Both the position numbers and the translations under genes were made by a program. Below are positions 63,239-64,000 of a stretch of 64,000 nucleotides of DNA, one piece after another. The notes under the pieces are model-generated. The model saw nothing but the letters and a program-made list of their open reading frames with translations, had not been told where the DNA came from and did not search any database. Source of the DNA: Methylomicrobium lacus_A (GTDB lineage: Bacteria; Pseudomonadota; Gammaproteobacteria; Methylococcales; Methylomonadaceae); NCBI RefSeq assembly GCF_041897535.1, contig NZ_CP169217.1, positions 2,728,001 through 2,792,000 of the forward strand, written 5' to 3'. Every line of letters begins with the position of its first letter. Position 1 is the stretch's first letter.

Positions 63239-64000
63239 TCAGTGATTTACAGGCGATTCGCTGTAAACCGGGGGCTCTTTTTTAGTTAAAATTTCACTGT
63301 GGTGCGCGCGCGATTGGGTCACGATGCTGCCGGGCGCGACGCTCTCGGTCAGCCAGACATTGCCGCCGATCGTCGACCCCTGGCCTATCGTGACGCGGCC
63401 CAGGATCGTCGCGCCGGCATAAATCACCACATCATCCTCGACGATCGGGTGGCGGGGGTAGCCTTTGGTCAGCACGCCGTCCGCGTCTTTCGCAAAACGC
63501 TTCGCGCCCAGGGTCACGGCCTGATACAGGCGCACATGGCGGCCGATCACCGCGGTTTCGCCGATCACGACGCCGGTGCCGTGATCGATGAAAAAACTTT
63601 CGCCGATCTGGGCGCCCGGATGGATGTCGATGCCGGTCGCGGAATGCGCGATCTCGGTGATCATCCGCGCGGTCAGCCGAACGCCGAGGCCGAACAGCAC
63701 GTGCGCGATGCGCTGATGGATGATCGCGGTCACGCCCGGGTAGCAGACCAGCACCTCGTCGATGCTGCCGGCGGCCGGGTCCCCCTCATAGGCGGCCTGA
63801 ATATCGCTGTCGATCAGCCGGCGCAGCGCCGGAATCGTGACCGCGAACGCCCGGGTGATCGCCGACGCGTGCAGCAGGATCTCCTCCGCGTCGGCATCGT
63901 CCGCGGCCATGAAACACAGCTCGCGGCGGATCTGTCTTTGCAACTCCCTGAGCGTCACGTCCAGGGTGTGGCCGACATAACTGTCGATGCCTTCGTCGGT
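63239..64000 (-). CDS. epsC: Serine O-acetyltransferase (EpsC-type), C-terminal part
   Basis: The gene enters from the right edge: in-frame codons 64000-63959 read TDEGIDSYVGHTLD and continue VTLRELQRQIRREL, so the GTG at 63958 is internal. About 253 residues are seen. The left-handed beta-helix hexapeptide repeats are clear: IHPGAQIGESFFIDHGTGVV, IGETAVIGRHVRLYQAVTLG, PIVEDDVVIYAGATILG. It makes O-acetylserine, the acceptor that becomes cysteine, the substrate of the downstream desulfurase. It lies 29 bases before the encapsulin gene. Confidence 0.93.
   Translation of the reverse strand, partial: TDEGIDSYVGHTLDVTLRELQRQIRRELCFMAADDADAEEILLHASAITRAFAVTIPALRRLIDSDIQAAYEGDPAAGSIDEVLVCYPGVTAIIHQRIAHVLFGLGVRLTARMITEIAHSATGIDIHPGAQIGESFFIDHGTGVVIGETAVIGRHVRLYQAVTLGAKRFAKDADGVLTKGYPRHPIVEDDVVIYAGATILGRVTIGQGSTIGGNVWLTESVAPGSIVTQSRAHHSEILTKKEPPVYSESPVNH

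Noticed and set aside
1..64000. CRISPR arrays and rRNA genes
   Set aside because: No regularly spaced repeats with unique spacers and no rRNA-like stretches were seen.

Overview
The window looks like the chromosome of a gammaproteobacterial (type I, Methylococcaceae-like) methanotroph. The main evidence is a complete fhcB-fhcA-fhcD-fhcC set, encoding the tetrahydromethanopterin-linked formyltransferase/hydrolase complex of C1 oxidation. It sits beside gammaproteobacterial housekeeping genes (tig-clpP-clpX, lysS-prfB, mrcA, cmoM). The core is fairly GC-rich; about 37.6-42.3 kb is visibly AT-richer and looks acquired.

Layout. 0-2 kb: minus-strand cydP-cydA-cydB for a cyanide-insensitive-type bd quinol oxidase, cut by the left edge. 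2.3-4.1 kb: a Kv-type potassium channel with a C-terminal zinc ribbon, a small lipoprotein and a DUF2721 membrane protein. 4.4-12.6 kb: a respiratory block on the minus strand. It holds a caa3-type oxidase operon (subunit II fused to cytochrome c, subunit I with a two-helix extension, a shortened subunit III, a four-helix membrane protein, a triheme cytochrome c), a membrane monoheme cytochrome and a Cyc2-like fused cytochrome-porin. 13-19 kb: mixed envelope and enzyme genes. 19-24.6 kb: a multi-PAS histidine kinase overlapping a response regulator-GGDEF-EAL protein. 25-31.2 kb: tRNA-Leu(UAG), tig-clpP-clpX, and lysS-prfB with the classic +1 frameshift.

31.5-37.5 kb: fhcBADC, interrupted between fhcA and fhcD by a DUF4160/DUF2442 pair and followed by a RelE/ParE toxin-antitoxin pair. 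After that pair lies a second, truncated copy of the fhcC 3' end. 37.7-39.5 kb: a ParA-like ATPase gene split by a frameshift and a SIR2-domain gene overlapping it by one base, a candidate defence module. 39.6-42.3 kb: small secreted proteins and lipoproteins among dispersed palindromic repeats.

42.5-48.3 kb: mrcA, two small unknown genes, cmoM and a degenerate EAL protein. 48.5-53.4 kb: a co-directional run of a FadL-type porin, an SCP2-like periplasmic protein, a parvulin isomerase and a secreted SBP56-like beta-propeller protein. 54.2-59.9 kb: a CzcCBA-type RND metal exporter. 60.5-64 kb: a family 2A encapsulin operon (serine acetyltransferase, shell protein, cysteine desulfurase with an N-terminal cargo extension), cut by the right edge.

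The most noteworthy items are the ParA-SIR2 pair, the fhcC 3' duplication around a toxin-antitoxin pair, the Cyc2-like porin next to an alternative oxidase, and the encapsulin sulfur compartment. All calls come from reading the sequence; no database search was run.
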